A stretch of DNA of 64,000 bases from Telluria beijingensis (lineage in GTDB: Bacteria; Pseudomonadota; Gammaproteobacteria; Burkholderiales; Burkholderiaceae_D): the NCBI RefSeq assembly GCF_030770395.1, contig NZ_CP132480.1:2433979-2497978 (forward strand), read 5' to 3'. Every line of letters starts with the position of its first letter. Positions within the stretch are counted from its first letter, which is position 1. Below the pieces are notes generated by a model that was not told the origin of the DNA, made no database searches, and was given only the letters and a program-made list of their open reading frames with translations. The translations under genes were made by a program, and so were the position numbers. This document shows, piece by piece, positions 8,639 to 18,035 of this stretch.

Positions 8639-9238
8639 ATGGCAAAGGTACTGGTTCTGTATTACTCGTCGTATGGCCACATCGAGACGATGGCGAATGC
8701 CGTCGCTGAAGGCGCGCGCAGCACGGGCGCGACGGTCGACGTCAAGCGGGTTCCCGAAACCGTCCCCGAGGACGTCGCCAAGGGCGCCCACTTCAAGCTG
8801 GAGCAGGCCGCGCCGGTCGCCAAGGTCGATGAGCTGGAGCATTACGACGCCATCATCGTCGGCGCGCCGACCCGCTATGGCCGCATGCCGGGCCAGATGG
8901 CGGCCTTCCTCGACCAGACCGGCGGCCTGTGGGCGCGCGGCGCGCTCAACGGCAAGGTCGGCGGCGCCTTCACCTCGACCGCCACCCAGCACGGCGGCCA
9001 GGAAGCGACCCTGTTCTCGATCATCACCAACCTGCTGCACTTCGGCATGACCATCGTCGGCCTTCCGTACAGCTACCAGGACCAGATGACGCTGGACGAG
9101 ATCGTCGGTGGCAGCCCGTATGGCGCCACCACCATCGCCGGCGGCCAGGGCCAGCGCCAGCCGAGCGAAAAAGGCCTGGGCGGCGCGCGCTTCCAGGGCG
9201 AGCTGATCGCGAAGACGGCGAACAAACTGTTCGGTTGA
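8639..9238 (+). CDS. wrbA: NAD(P)H:quinone oxidoreductase WrbA
   Basis: WrbA is a flavodoxin-like FMN enzyme that reduces quinones by two electrons and protects against oxidative stress. The 199-residue protein has the FMN-phosphate loop [38 protein letters not shown], and the conserved [18 protein letters not shown] and [20 protein letters not shown] blocks. The start at 8639 follows a GGAG by eight bases, and the length matches E. coli WrbA (198). It is flanked by lpxO and a glutathione transferase gene on the same strand, with gaps of 118 and 82 bp. Confidence 0.95.
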   Translation: MAKVLVLYYSSYGHIETMANAVAEGARSTGATVDVKRVPETVPEDVAKGAHFKLEQAAPVAKVDELEHYDAIIVGAPTRYGRMPGQMAAFLDQTGGLWARGALNGKVGGAFTSTATQHGGQEATLFSIITNLLHFGMTIVGLPYSYQDQMTLDEIVGGSPYGATTIAGGQGQRQPSEKGLGGARFQGELIAKTANKLFG

Positions 9239-9320
9239 TCCACCGGCAGCCCGGTACAAGCAACCGGCCCCGATATGCGCTATCGTAGGCATCCTGTCCA
9301 ACCGACGAGGTGCCTACGCT

Positions 9321-10019
9321 ATGTCCGACCTGTCCGCTTTCCCCATCACCGAGAAATGGCCAGCGCAACATCCCGAGCGCTTGCAGCTGTATTCGCTGCC
9401 GACGCCGAACGGGGTCAAGATCCCGATCATGCTCGAAGAGATCGGCATGCCTTATGAGGTGCACAAGGTCGATTTCTCGAAGGACGATCAGAATTCGCCG
9501 GCCTTCCTGTCGCTCAACCCGAACAATAAAATCCCCGCCATCCTCGATCCCGACGGCCCGGGCGGCAAGCCGCTCGCGCTGTTCGAATCGGGCGCCATCC
9601 TGATCTACCTGGCCGACAAGTCGGGCCAGCTGCTGCCGAAGGACCCGGCCGCGCGCTACCACGCGATCCAGTGGCTGATGTTCCAGATCGGCGGGATCGG
9701 GCCCATGTTCGGGCAGGTCGGCTTCTTCACCAAATTCGCCGGCAAGGAGTATGAAGACAAGCGTCCGCGCGACCGCTACGTGGCGGAATCGCGCCGCCTG
9801 CTGGGCGTGGTCGATGCCCAGCTGGCGCGCCATGCCTGGATCGCAGGCGAGGAATTCACGATCGCCGACATTGCGATCTTCCCGTGGATTAACAACCTGT
9901 TCACCTTCTACGAAGCGAGCGAGCTGGTCGGCGCTACCGACTTCACGCACGTGACGGCCACGCTGGCGCGCTTCCTGGCGCGGCCGTCGGTGCAGAAGGG
10001 TCTCAAGATCCCCGCGTGA
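9321..10019 (+). CDS. Glutathione S-transferase family protein (YfcG/YghU-like)
   Basis: The 232-residue protein has the N-terminal thioredoxin-like domain LQLYSLPTPNGVKIPIMLEE with NPNNKIPAI and ESGAILIYLADKSG, then an all-alpha domain with WIAGEEFTIADIAIFPW. The TPNG motif in the active-site loop and the WLMFQIGGIGPMFGQ segment are typical of the Nu-class YfcG/YghU enzymes, which act as disulfide-bond reductases using glutathione. The exact substrate is unknown. It ends one base before the convergent SDR gene. Confidence 0.9.
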   Translation: MSDLSAFPITEKWPAQHPERLQLYSLPTPNGVKIPIMLEEIGMPYEVHKVDFSKDDQNSPAFLSLNPNNKIPAILDPDGPGGKPLALFESGAILIYLADKSGQLLPKDPAARYHAIQWLMFQIGGIGPMFGQVGFFTKFAGKEYEDKRPRDRYVAESRRLLGVVDAQLARHAWIAGEEFTIADIAIFPWINNLFTFYEASELVGATDFTHVTATLARFLARPSVQKGLKIPA

Positions 10020-10020
10020 A

Positions 10021-10758
10021 TCAGTAAGGACTGGCGGTCGGGCGCACGATCATTTCGCTGACATCGACGTCGGCCGGCTGTTCGATGGCGAAGGCGATGG
10101 CGCGCGCGATGGCTTCCGGCTTGATCGCCACCTTGCGGAATTCGCGCATCGTGTCGCGGGCGAGGCCGTCCGAGATCGTGTCCGCCAGTTCCGATTCCAC
10201 CACGCCCGGCGAGACCAGCGTCACGCGGATGTCGCCGCCCACTTCCTGGCGCAGGCCTTCGGTGATGGCGGCCACCGCGAACTTGGTGGCGCAGTACACG
10301 GCGGCCGTGGGGCTGACGGCATAGGCGCCGATCGACGCGATATTAATGAACTGGCCGCTGCGCCGCGCCTGCATGCCCGGCAGCACGGTGGCGATGCCGT
10401 GCAATACACCGCGGATGTTCACGTCGATCATGCGGTTCCATTCGTCGATCTTGAGTGCCTCGAGTTTCGACAGCGGCATCACGCCCGCATTATTGACCAG
10501 CACGTCGACCTGGCCGTGGCGCTCGACGGCGAAGGCGACGAACTCGCGCATGCTCTCCAGGCTCGTCACATCCAGTTGGGCGACGTCGGCCACGCCGCCG
10601 GCTTCGCGGATGTCGGCGGCCAGCGCGACCAGGCGTTCGGTGCGCCGGGCGCCCAGCACTACGCGGTGGCCGAGCGCGGCAAGGTGGCGGGCGGTGGCTT
10701 CGCCGATGCCGCTGCTGGCGCCGGTGATCAGGACGACTTTGGACAGTTGGTCTTGCAT
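10021..10758 (-). CDS. SDR family NAD(P)-dependent oxidoreductase
   Basis: A 245-residue short-chain dehydrogenase with the cofactor motif GASSGIG near the N terminus, GARR at the end of strand 2 (pointing to NADP preference), VNNAG, and the catalytic Ser-Tyr-Lys (NIASIGAY, then YCATK). The start at 10758 is fixed by AAGGAG nine bases upstream. It resembles the YdfG-like classical SDRs that reduce small hydroxy acids or aldehydes, but the substrate cannot be told. It lies downstream of rlhA on the same strand, separated by a strong hairpin. Confidence 0.88.
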   Translation of the reverse strand: MQDQLSKVVLITGASSGIGEATARHLAALGHRVVLGARRTERLVALAADIREAGGVADVAQLDVTSLESMREFVAFAVERHGQVDVLVNNAGVMPLSKLEALKIDEWNRMIDVNIRGVLHGIATVLPGMQARRSGQFINIASIGAYAVSPTAAVYCATKFAVAAITEGLRQEVGGDIRVTLVSPGVVESELADTISDGLARDTMREFRKVAIKPEAIARAIAFAIEQPADVDVSEMIVRPTASPY

Positions 10759-10913
10759 GATTGGCTCCTTGATGTGATTGGACAGTGGAGCCAGTATGGA
10801 GGGGTACGTGCGCGCTGCCCATGCCGAAAAATCGACCGGGATTGCACAATCGTCCGAAAAAGAAAATTGCATAAGCGTTCGACGACGCTAGCGTGCAATC
10901 ACGTTAACGTAGA

Positions 10914-10945
10914 AACGTCGTTCCCGCGAAGGCGGGAACGACGTT
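10914..10945. terminator. REP-like perfect hairpin downstream of rlhA
   Basis: AACGTCGTTCCCGC at 10914-10927 and its exact complement at 10932-10945 enclose a GAAG loop, a 14-bp perfect stem. It lies 32 bp beyond the rlhA stop and may end rlhA transcription before the SDR gene. The CGTTCCCGC...GCGGGAACG core is a common dispersed repeat type in this group of bacteria, so it may be a REP element as well. There is no long T-run. Confidence 0.6.
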
Positions 10946-10976
10946 CTGGTGCTAACGGATGATGGCGGCCGCGTAA

Positions 10977-12965
10977 TTACGCCGGCGACGTCGCCTTGTC
11001 GCGCGGACGCTGGCGGTGGAAGGTCAGCGGCGTATATTCCACGTTCGACGGCGGCGGCGACTTGAGGATGTTGCTTTTCATGGCGCCGACCACGTGCATC
11101 TCGCACGGCTTGCAGTCGAAGCGCAGCGTGTACTTCTCGTCGCCGCTCACCAGGGTCATCGGCTCGGCCTTCACCTGGCCCTGCACGCCTTGCACGCCCT
11201 TGGCCTGTTTCGGGCACAGGTTGAACGAGAAGCGCAGGCAGTGCTTGGTGATCATCAGCGACACCTCGCCCGCTTCCTCGTGCGCCTCGTAGGCCGCATC
11301 GATCAGCCGCACGCCGTGCTTGTGATAGAAGGCGCGCGCCTTTTCGTTGTAGACGTTGGCCAGGTAGCTGAGCTGCTCTTCCGGATACACCGCAGGCGGT
11401 TCCGCCGGGGCCTTGCGCTGCGGGCGTTCCCAGGCCGCCAGGCGCGCGGCTTCATGCGCCGCGACGGCATCGCGGCGCAGCGCATTGATGGCGCCGTTCG
11501 GCACGAACCACGGCTGCGACAGCGCCAGTTCGACGTGGCCGCATTCGAACATCGTGTTGCCCAGCTTGGCCAGGCTGGCGCGCAGCGAGGCCTCGGCCTG
11601 CGCCGCCTGCTGGGCCGGTTGCAGTTCGATCGCGGCCTCGAGCGACGAGGCGATGCCGTCTTCGTCGACGATGTCCAGGCGCAGGCCGCCCGCCACTTCG
11701 CTCAGGATCAGGTCGACCGCCACCTTGCGCTCGGACGATTTTTTGTTGAGCGTGGCTTCCCACTGGTGGTCGCGGTTGCGGTGGACGACGGTGCCCACCT
11801 TCAGGCCGGCCAGGGACTGCATCGGCTCGTTCGGGTAGACGCGCCAGCGCTGGCCATCGGGCTCGTCGCCCAGCTTCTCGGCGCGGTTGGCCTGGATGCC
11901 GCAGGTGTCGCGCTTGTGCATGTAGTTCAGGCCATCGCCATTGGCCATCGGCGCGGTGGTGACCAGGTCGAAGCTGTCGCCGTTCAGGCGCGCCACGATG
12001 CCCAGTTCCACGCCCACGTATTTGGGCGAGTCGAAGGCGCCGATGTCGGTCAGGCGGCCCTGGGCGAAGTATTCGGTATGGCCGCGGTGGAAGTTCTTGT
12101 CGACGTCGGGCGTAAACATCACGCGCGTGCGGCCGCTGGCGGCGCGCGTGAATTCCGGACGGCGCTCGAGCAGTTCGTCGAGCAGCAGGCGGTAGTGGGC
12201 AGTGATGTTCTTCACATAGCCCATGTCCTTGTAGCGGCCCTCGATCTTGAACGAGCGGATGCCGGCGTCGACCAGCGCTTCCAGGTTGCGGCTCTGGTCA
12301 TTGTCTTTCATCGACAGCAGGTGCTTGTCGTAGGCCACCACGCGGCCCTGGCCGTCGCTCAGGGTATAGGGCAGGCGGCAGGCCTGCGAGCAGTCGCCGC
12401 GGTTGGCCGAACGGCCGGTGTCGGCGTGCGAGATATAGCACTGGCCCGAGAACGCCACGCACAGCGCGCCGTGCACGAAGTATTCGAGCGGGGTGTCGAC
12501 CGTGGCGTGGATCTTGCGGATCTGCTCGACCGTCAGTTCGCGCGCCAGCACCAGCTGCGAAAAGCCGACGTCGCCCAGGAATTTGGCCTTGTCGGCCCCG
12601 CGGATGTCGCACTGGGTGCTGGCGTGCAGCTGGATCGGCGGCAGGTCGAGTTCGAGCAGGCCCATGTCCTGGATGATCAGGGCGTCGACACCGGCCTCGT
12701 ACAGCTGCCAGATCTGCTTGCGCGCCAGATCGAGTTCGCTGTCGTGCATGATCGTGTTCATGGTCACGAAGATGCGCGCGCGGTAGCCGTGGGCAAACTT
12801 GACCAGCGCGGCGATGTCTTCCAGCGGATTGCTGGCATTGTGGCGCGCCCCGAAGGCCGGGCCGCCGATGTACACGGCGTCGGCGCCGTGGAGGATTGCC
12901 TCGCGGCCGATCTCGGCGGTCTTGGCGGGCGAGAGCAATTCGAGCTCGTGGGCAAGCAGGGACAT
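10977..12965 (-). CDS. rlhA: 23S rRNA 5-hydroxycytidine C2501 synthase (U32 family)
   Basis: RlhA (YdcP) hydroxylates C2501 of 23S rRNA and draws on prephenate and an iron-sulfur cluster. The protein, 662 residues from ATG 12965, closely follows E. coli RlhA (653 residues) throughout: LHGADAVYIGGPAFGARHNA, IELHASTQCDIR-like LHASTQCDIRGADKAKFLGD, the cysteine motif RGDCSQACRLPYTL, SFKIEGRYKDM, and the C-terminal domain with KHCLRFSFNLCPKQAKG and FDCKPCEMHVVG. The extra C-terminal domain distinguishes it from the shorter tRNA enzyme TrhP (YegQ). The start matches a clear MSLLAHELELLSPAK N terminus. Confidence 0.93.
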   Translation of the reverse strand: MSLLAHELELLSPAKTAEIGREAILHGADAVYIGGPAFGARHNASNPLEDIAALVKFAHGYRARIFVTMNTIMHDSELDLARKQIWQLYEAGVDALIIQDMGLLELDLPPIQLHASTQCDIRGADKAKFLGDVGFSQLVLARELTVEQIRKIHATVDTPLEYFVHGALCVAFSGQCYISHADTGRSANRGDCSQACRLPYTLSDGQGRVVAYDKHLLSMKDNDQSRNLEALVDAGIRSFKIEGRYKDMGYVKNITAHYRLLLDELLERRPEFTRAASGRTRVMFTPDVDKNFHRGHTEYFAQGRLTDIGAFDSPKYVGVELGIVARLNGDSFDLVTTAPMANGDGLNYMHKRDTCGIQANRAEKLGDEPDGQRWRVYPNEPMQSLAGLKVGTVVHRNRDHQWEATLNKKSSERKVAVDLILSEVAGGLRLDIVDEDGIASSLEAAIELQPAQQAAQAEASLRASLAKLGNTMFECGHVELALSQPWFVPNGAINALRRDAVAAHEAARLAAWERPQRKAPAEPPAVYPEEQLSYLANVYNEKARAFYHKHGVRLIDAAYEAHEEAGEVSLMITKHCLRFSFNLCPKQAKGVQGVQGQVKAEPMTLVSGDEKYTLRFDCKPCEMHVVGAMKSNILKSPPPSNVEYTPLTFHRQRPRDKATSPA

Positions 12966-13088
12966 GGGTGTTTCCTTTGGGGCGAAGGACGAAATTATAG
13001 CGGTATGGCGTCCCTGCGTCATGTGCAGGGGACGTCGCACGCCCCAAAGTGTGCACATGGCGCTATCATGGTTCGTTTCGCGTCACGA

Positions 13089-13102
13089 TGTTAGCGCAAA
13101 CT
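13089..13102. promoter_or_regulatory. Candidate LacI-family operator upstream of the LacI gene
   Basis: TGTTAGCGCAAACT matches the motif TGTTAGCGCNAACA found before the xylose genes, with one terminal mismatch. It lies 129 bp upstream of the LacI start. A half-site GTGCTAACA occurs at 13183-13191. Together they suggest autoregulation. Confidence 0.45.
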
Positions 13103-13230
13103 CACGATGCATAGCCGCAAGTTTCCTAAGGACGATAGTTACTTGGCATTCATTGCTAGTCCCCGATGCCAATTTCTTAACTGTGCTAACATCAATAAAC
13201 ATTACTAACTTCTAAGAGAAATTCACCAAC

Positions 13231-14334
13231 ATGAGCAAAGCGAGCATCGAGGCCGTCCGAGAATCGATGGAGCAGGGCAAGCCCACCATGGTGGACGTGG
13301 CCAAGCTCGCCGGCGTGTCGGCGATGACCGTATCCCGTGTCATGAACGGCAAGAGCCTGGTGCGCGAAAGCACCCGCCGCAAGGTGGCCGAGGCCGTTGC
13401 GGCGCTCAACTACACGCCAAACCAGGAGGCGCGCAACCTGGCCGGCTCCAAGCCGATCCGCGTCGGCTTCTTGTACAGCAACCCGAGCGCGGCCTACCTG
13501 AGCGAATTCCTGGTCGGCCTGCTCAACCAGTCGGGCCTCAACAACGTCCAGCTGTTCGTCGAAAAGTGCGAGGCCGGCAACCACGAGATCGAACACACCC
13601 AGCGCCTGATCAACAATGGCCTGGACGGCGTGATCCTGCCGCCGCCGCTGTGCGACAGCGTGGCCGTGCTCGAATGCGTCGAGCGCGCTGGGATTCCGGC
13701 AGTGGTGGTGGCCTGCGGGTCGCCGGCGCCGGGCGTCGGCGCGGTCAGCATCGACGATTACGAGGCCGCCCACTACATGACGCGCCACCTGATCGCGCTG
13801 GGCCACCAGCGCATCGGCTTCGTGGTCGGCCACCCGAACCAGACTGCCAGCGCGCGCCGCCTCGAGGGCTATCGCAAGGCGATCGCCGAGAAGGGCGCCG
13901 ACGCCTCCGAAGAGCTGGTGGTGCAGGGCATGTTCACCTACCGCTCCGGCCTGGACGCGGCCGAGCAGCTGCTGGCGTTGGCCGACCGCCCGACGGCGAT
14001 CTTCGCCAGCAACGACGACATGGCCGCCGCTACGGTGGCGGTCGCGCACCGGCTCGGCCTGGACGTGCCGGGCGACCTGACCGTCACGGGCTTCGACGAT
14101 ACTGCCCTGGCCACCACTATCTGGCCCGAACTGACCACGGTGCGCCAGCCGATCGCCGGCATGGCGCGCGAGGCGGTGCAGGCGCTGGTGCGGCGGGTGC
14201 GGGCAATGCGCGAGCACGAGCCGGCCGAGCCGGAGCAGACCCGCATGAAGTTCGAGCTGGTGCGCCGCCAGTCGGACGCCGCTCCGCGTATCCGTCCGCC
14301 AGCGCGCCTGCCGGCCGCCGCCAAGGCGCGCTGA
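13231..14334 (+). CDS. LacI family transcriptional regulator, probable xylose regulator
   Basis: The 367-residue protein has an N-terminal LacI helix-turn-helix (MVDVAKLAGVSAMTVSRVMN, about residues 14-36) with hinge, and a periplasmic-binding-protein-like effector domain ending in a dimer interface (DVPGDLTVTGFDDTALATTI). It sits directly upstream of xylB-xylFGH on the same strand. Operator-like palindromes of the type TGTTAGCGC/GCGCTAACA stand before this gene, before xylB, before xylF and before the semialdehyde dehydrogenase. It most likely represses the xylose genes and responds to xylose or a metabolite; the effector is inferred. Confidence 0.88.
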   Translation: MSKASIEAVRESMEQGKPTMVDVAKLAGVSAMTVSRVMNGKSLVRESTRRKVAEAVAALNYTPNQEARNLAGSKPIRVGFLYSNPSAAYLSEFLVGLLNQSGLNNVQLFVEKCEAGNHEIEHTQRLINNGLDGVILPPPLCDSVAVLECVERAGIPAVVVACGSPAPGVGAVSIDDYEAAHYMTRHLIALGHQRIGFVVGHPNQTASARRLEGYRKAIAEKGADASEELVVQGMFTYRSGLDAAEQLLALADRPTAIFASNDDMAAATVAVAHRLGLDVPGDLTVTGFDDTALATTIWPELTTVRQPIAGMAREAVQALVRRVRAMREHEPAEPEQTRMKFELVRRQSDAAPRIRPPARLPAAAKAR

Positions 14335-14388
14335 GCGCGTGCATACATCGGGGTTCCCAACCCCGATGAAACCCATTTCAATAATTCG

Positions 14389-14418
14389 TTGACAACCGTT
14401 CACGGGGCCGATTAGACT
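14389..14418 (+). promoter_or_regulatory. Sigma-70 type promoter of the xylB-xylFGH operon
   Basis: TTGACA at 14389-14394 and TAGACT at 14413-14418 are separated by 18 bp. Transcription would begin near 14425, inside the operator-like sequence 14423-14445, as expected for repression by a LacI protein. Confidence 0.7.
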
Positions 14419-14422
14419 GGGA

Positions 14423-14445
14423 TGATTGCGCTAACAGTTCTGTTA
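14423..14445. promoter_or_regulatory. Candidate LacI operator over the xylB start of transcription
   Basis: TGATTGCGCTAACA (14423-14436) matches the shared motif with two changes in the left half, and overlaps a second perfect palindrome TAACAG-TT-CTGTTA (14432-14445). It directly follows the -10 box. Confidence 0.6.
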
Positions 14446-14495
14446 AGGGAATGTCGTAGCGCATCCATAATACTCAGAATAATCTGGAGACGACC

Positions 14496-15296
14496 ATGAC
14501 GGCCTATGCTGATGCATTGACGGTTTACGCGACCTATCCCGACCTGCGCGACAAGCGGGTCGTCATCACCGGCGGCGGGTCCGGCATCGGCGCCGAACTG
14601 GTGGCCGCCTTCGCCGGCCAGGGCGCCCGGGTCTGGTTCCTCGACATCGCCGATGCCCCCGCGCAGGCGCTGGCGGCGACGCTGGCCACCGCGCCCGGCG
14701 TGATCCACCCGCCGCGCTACCTGCACTGCGATCTGACCGACCTCGATGCGCTGGCCGCCAGTTTCGCCGCCATCGAAGGAGAGGCTGGCGGCATCGACAT
14801 CCTGCTCAACAACGCCGCCAACGACGACCGCCACGACATCGAATCGGTCACGCCCGCCTACTGGGAAGACCGGATGGCGGTCAACCTGCGCCACCAGTTC
14901 TTCTGCGCCCAGGCCGCGGTGGGCGGCATGCGGCGCCAGAAGGCCGGGGTGATCCTGAACTTCGGTTCGATCTCGTGGCACCTGGCCTCGCGCGACCTGG
15001 CGCTGTACATGACGGCCAAGGCCGCGATCGAGGGCCTGAGCCGGGCGCTGGCGCGCGACCTCGGGCCGGATCACATCCGCGTCAACACCGTGGTTCCGGG
15101 GGCAGTGCGCACGCCGCGCCAGGACACCTTGTGGCATTCGCCCAGCGAAGAGGACCGTATCCTGGCCGGCCAGTGCCTGCCGGCGCGGGTCGAGATGCGC
15201 GACGTGGCGGCGCTGTCGCTGTTCCTCGCTTCGAACAATGCACGCCGCTGCAGCGGCCGCGAATACTTCGTCGACGCCGGCTGGTACGGCGCCTGA
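14496..15296 (+). CDS. xylB: D-xylose 1-dehydrogenase (SDR family)
   Basis: The 266-residue SDR closely resembles Caulobacter D-xylose dehydrogenase: DKRVVITGGGSGIGAELV for NAD binding, NNAANDDRHDIESVTPAYWE, VNLRHQFFCAQA, and FGSISWHLASRDLALYMTAK with the catalytic Ser-Tyr-Lys, then RYFVDAGWYG-like C terminus. The enzyme oxidises D-xylose to D-xylono-lactone with NAD, the first step of the Weimberg pathway. TGGAG precedes the ATG. It is followed by xylFGH and sits near an alpha-ketoglutarate semialdehyde dehydrogenase gene. A related sugar such as L-arabinose cannot be excluded. Confidence 0.85.
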   Translation: MTAYADALTVYATYPDLRDKRVVITGGGSGIGAELVAAFAGQGARVWFLDIADAPAQALAATLATAPGVIHPPRYLHCDLTDLDALAASFAAIEGEAGGIDILLNNAANDDRHDIESVTPAYWEDRMAVNLRHQFFCAQAAVGGMRRQKAGVILNFGSISWHLASRDLALYMTAKAAIEGLSRALARDLGPDHIRVNTVVPGAVRTPRQDTLWHSPSEEDRILAGQCLPARVEMRDVAALSLFLASNNARRCSGREYFVDAGWYGA

Positions 15297-15306
15297 GAGG
15301 CCGTTA

Positions 15307-15321
15307 GGGGTAGCGCTAACG
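15307..15321. promoter_or_regulatory. Candidate LacI operator before xylF
   Basis: GGGTAGCGCTAACG has the AGCGCT palindromic core and the GCGCTAAC right half of the shared motif. It lies 11 bp after the xylB stop and 74 bp before the xylF start, so it may control a second promoter or act as an auxiliary operator. Confidence 0.5.
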
Positions 15322-15394
15322 TCGATTCTTGAGCAAAATGTCAATACCGCGCTCGCGACCGGCTCGCTGCGCAGATAAAAAACAGGAGACAGGC

Positions 15395-16414
15395 ATGAAG
15401 AAACATGGCATCACGAAGATGGGCATCGCGGTCGGAGTCGGTTGCGCGCTGCTGTTCGCGTCCGCGCCGAGCATGGCCGACGCCAGGAATCCCAAGATCG
15501 GCTTCTCGATAGACGACCTGCGGTTGGAGCGCTGGACCCGCGACCGCGACTACTTCATCGGCGCCGCCGAGAAGCTGGGCGCCAAGGTGTATGTGCAGTC
15601 GGCCGACGCCAGCGAGCAGCGCCAGATCGCCCAGATCGAGAACCTGATCTCGCGCGGCGTCGACGTGCTGGTGATCGTGCCGTACAACGCCACGGTGCTG
15701 AACAACGCGATCCGCGAAGCGAAGAAGGCCAAGATCAAGGTGCTGTCGTACGACCGCCTGATCCTCAATGCCGATGTCGACGCCTACATCTCGTTCGACA
15801 ACAAGGCGGTGGGCGAATTGCAGGCGCAGGCGATCGTCGGCCTGAAACCGAAGGGCAACTACTACCTGCTCGGCGGGGCGCCGACCGACAACAATGCCAA
15901 GATGCTGCGCGAAGGCCAGATGAAGGTGCTGCAGCCGCTGATCGACAAGGGCGACATCAAGGTGGTCGGGCGCCAGTGGGTCAAGGACTGGAGCGCCTCC
16001 GAGGCGATGTCCATCGTCGAGAATGCGCTGACCGCCAACGGCAACAAGATCGATGCCGTGGTCGCCTCCAACGACGCCACCGCCGGTGGCGCGATCCAGG
16101 CCCTGGCCTCGCAGAAGCTGGCCGGCAAGGTGCCGGTCTCGGGCCAGGACGCCGACCTGGCCGCGGTGCGGCGCGTGATCGCCGGCACCCAGGCCATGAC
16201 AGTCTACAAGCCGCTCAAGACCATCGCCACCAGCGCCGCGACGCTCGCGGTGCAACTGGTGCGTAACGAAAAGCCGGCCTATAACGCGCAGATCAACAAC
16301 GGCTACAAGCAGGTCAGCACGGTGCTGCTCAAGCCGATCCCGCTCACCAAATCGAACGTCGACCTGCTGGTCAAGGACGGCTTCTACACCCAGGGCCAAC
16401 TGGCCGGCAAGTAA
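15395..16414 (+). CDS. xylF: D-xylose ABC transporter, substrate-binding protein
   Basis: This periplasmic binding protein captures xylose for XylGH. The 339-residue protein has a signal peptide (MKKHGITKMGIAVGVGCALL, cleavage after SMADA) and the sugar-binding fold with KIGFSIDDLRLERWTRDRDY, IENLISRGVDVLVIVPYN, YLLGGAPTDNNAKMLREGQM and VASNDATAGGAIQAL, all close to XylF. The start at 15395 is supported by CAGGAGACAGGC. A hairpin with T-run follows in the 71-bp gap to xylG, which would make the binding protein mRNA more abundant than that of the transporter. Confidence 0.94.
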   Translation: MKKHGITKMGIAVGVGCALLFASAPSMADARNPKIGFSIDDLRLERWTRDRDYFIGAAEKLGAKVYVQSADASEQRQIAQIENLISRGVDVLVIVPYNATVLNNAIREAKKAKIKVLSYDRLILNADVDAYISFDNKAVGELQAQAIVGLKPKGNYYLLGGAPTDNNAKMLREGQMKVLQPLIDKGDIKVVGRQWVKDWSASEAMSIVENALTANGNKIDAVVASNDATAGGAIQALASQKLAGKVPVSGQDADLAAVRRVIAGTQAMTVYKPLKTIATSAATLAVQLVRNEKPAYNAQINNGYKQVSTVLLKPIPLTKSNVDLLVKDGFYTQGQLAGK

Positions 16415-16431
16415 GCCCGGATCTCTCCTTT

Positions 16432-16465
16432 CCCCGTACCCGCACGCGCGGGCCGGGGCTTTTTC
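16432..16465 (+). terminator. Rho-independent (partial) terminator between xylF and xylG
   Basis: CCCCGTACCCGC and GCGGGCCGGGG pair around an ACGC loop and are followed by CTTTTT. The location between the binding protein and ATPase genes of an ABC importer suggests partial termination that lowers xylGH expression relative to xylF. Confidence 0.8.
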
Positions 16466-16485
16466 ACGCCTTGTAGAGTGGTGCG

Positions 16486-18012
16486 ATGTCGGGCTATCTG
16501 CTTGAAATGAAGGGAATCGCCAAGCGATTCGGTGGGGTGGCCGCGCTGGACGGCATCGACCTGGCGATCCGGCCGGGCGAATGCGTCGGCCTGTGCGGCG
16601 AGAACGGGGCCGGCAAGTCGACCCTCATGAAAGTGCTGTCGGCGGTCTACCCGCACGGCAGCTGGGATGGCGAGATCCTGTGGGATGGCCAGCCCCTGCG
16701 CGCGCGCTCGGTGCGCGAGACCGAGGACGCCGGCATCGTCATCATCCACCAGGAACTGATGCTGGTGCCCGAGTTGTCGGTGGCCGAGAATATCTTTTTG
16801 GGGAACGAGATCACCCTGCCGGGCGGGCGCCTGGACTATCCGGCCATGAACCGGCGCGCCGCGGAAATCCTGCGCGAACTGAAGCTGCCGGACGTGAACG
16901 TGGCGCTGCCGGTGAAGCACTACGGCGGCGGCCATCAGCAGCTGATCGAGATCGGCAAGGCGCTGAACAAGAATGCGCGGCTCTTGATCCTCGACGAGCC
17001 GTCGGCCTCGCTGAGCCTGTCCGAGATCGAGGTCCTGCTGCAGGCGGTGCGCGACCTGAAGGCGCGCGGCGTGGCCTGCGTATACATCTCGCACAAGCTC
17101 GAAGAGGTGGCCGCCATTTGCGACACCATCGTCGTCATCCGCGACGGCAAGCACATCGCCACCACGCCGATGCCGCAGATGAGCGTGGAACGCATCATTG
17201 CCCAGATGTGCGGGCGCGAGATGAACCAGATGTATCCGAGCCTGCCGCACGATATCGGTGATGTGGTGATGGAGGCGCGCCACATCAGCTGCTACGACGC
17301 CGAGAACCCGCGCCGCAAGAAGGTGGACGACGTGTCGTTCGAGGTGCGGCGCGGCGAGATCCTCGGCATCGCCGGCATCGTCGGCGCCGGCCGCACCGAG
17401 CTGGTGACGGCGATCTTCGGCGCCTATCCGGGCCGCCACGAGGGCGAGGTCTGGCTCGAGGGACGCAAGGTCGACACCGCGACGCCGCTGAAGGCGATCC
17501 GCGCCGGCTTCGCCCTGGTGCCCGAGGACCGCAAGCACCACGGCATCGTTCGCGACCTGTCGGTGGGTGAGAACATCACCCTGTCGGTGCTGCAGCGCTA
17601 TGCTCACCTGACCCGCGTCGACGACAGCGAAGAAGCCAGCGCGGTCGCGGGCGAGGTCGCGCGCCTGGCGCTCAAGACGGCCAGCCCGGCGCTGCCGATC
17701 ACGGCGTTATCAGGCGGCAACCAGCAAAAGGCGGTGCTGGCGCGGATGCTGCTGACCGGCCCCAAGGTGCTGATCCTGGACGAGCCGACGCGCGGCGTCG
17801 ATGTCGGCGCCAAGTTCGAGATCTACCGCCTGATGCTGGAGCTGGCGGCCCAGGGCATCGCCATCGTCATGGTGTCGTCCGAGCTGGCCGAGGTGCTGGG
17901 CGTGTCCGACCGCGTGCTGGTGATGCAGGAGGGCAGGCTGCGCGGCGACTTCATCAACGATGGCTTGAGCCAGGAGACGGTGCTGGCCGCCGCCCTCGGC
18001 CAGGCCTCATAG
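16486..18012 (+). CDS. xylG: D-xylose ABC transporter, ATP-binding protein (two ABC domains)
   Basis: The 508-residue protein is a tandem ATPase of the sugar ABC importer type. Domain 1 has Walker [10 protein letters not shown], signature-like [15 protein letters not shown] and Walker [12 protein letters not shown]; domain 2 has a degenerate [12 protein letters not shown]-loop, signature [16 protein letters not shown] and [11 protein letters not shown]. This division is normal for XylG/RbsA-like ATPases. The ATG at 16486 follows the hairpin. It powers xylose import with XylF and XylH and is 23 bp before xylH. Confidence 0.95.
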   Translation: MSGYLLEMKGIAKRFGGVAALDGIDLAIRPGECVGLCGENGAGKSTLMKVLSAVYPHGSWDGEILWDGQPLRARSVRETEDAGIVIIHQELMLVPELSVAENIFLGNEITLPGGRLDYPAMNRRAAEILRELKLPDVNVALPVKHYGGGHQQLIEIGKALNKNARLLILDEPSASLSLSEIEVLLQAVRDLKARGVACVYISHKLEEVAAICDTIVVIRDGKHIATTPMPQMSVERIIAQMCGREMNQMYPSLPHDIGDVVMEARHISCYDAENPRRKKVDDVSFEVRRGEILGIAGIVGAGRTELVTAIFGAYPGRHEGEVWLEGRKVDTATPLKAIRAGFALVPEDRKHHGIVRDLSVGENITLSVLQRYAHLTRVDDSEEASAVAGEVARLALKTASPALPITALSGGNQQKAVLARMLLTGPKVLILDEPTRGVDVGAKFEIYRLMLELAAQGIAIVMVSSELAEVLGVSDRVLVMQEGRLRGDFINDGLSQETVLAAALGQAS

Positions 18013-18035
18013 AACAAGCAAATACAAGCGAACCA

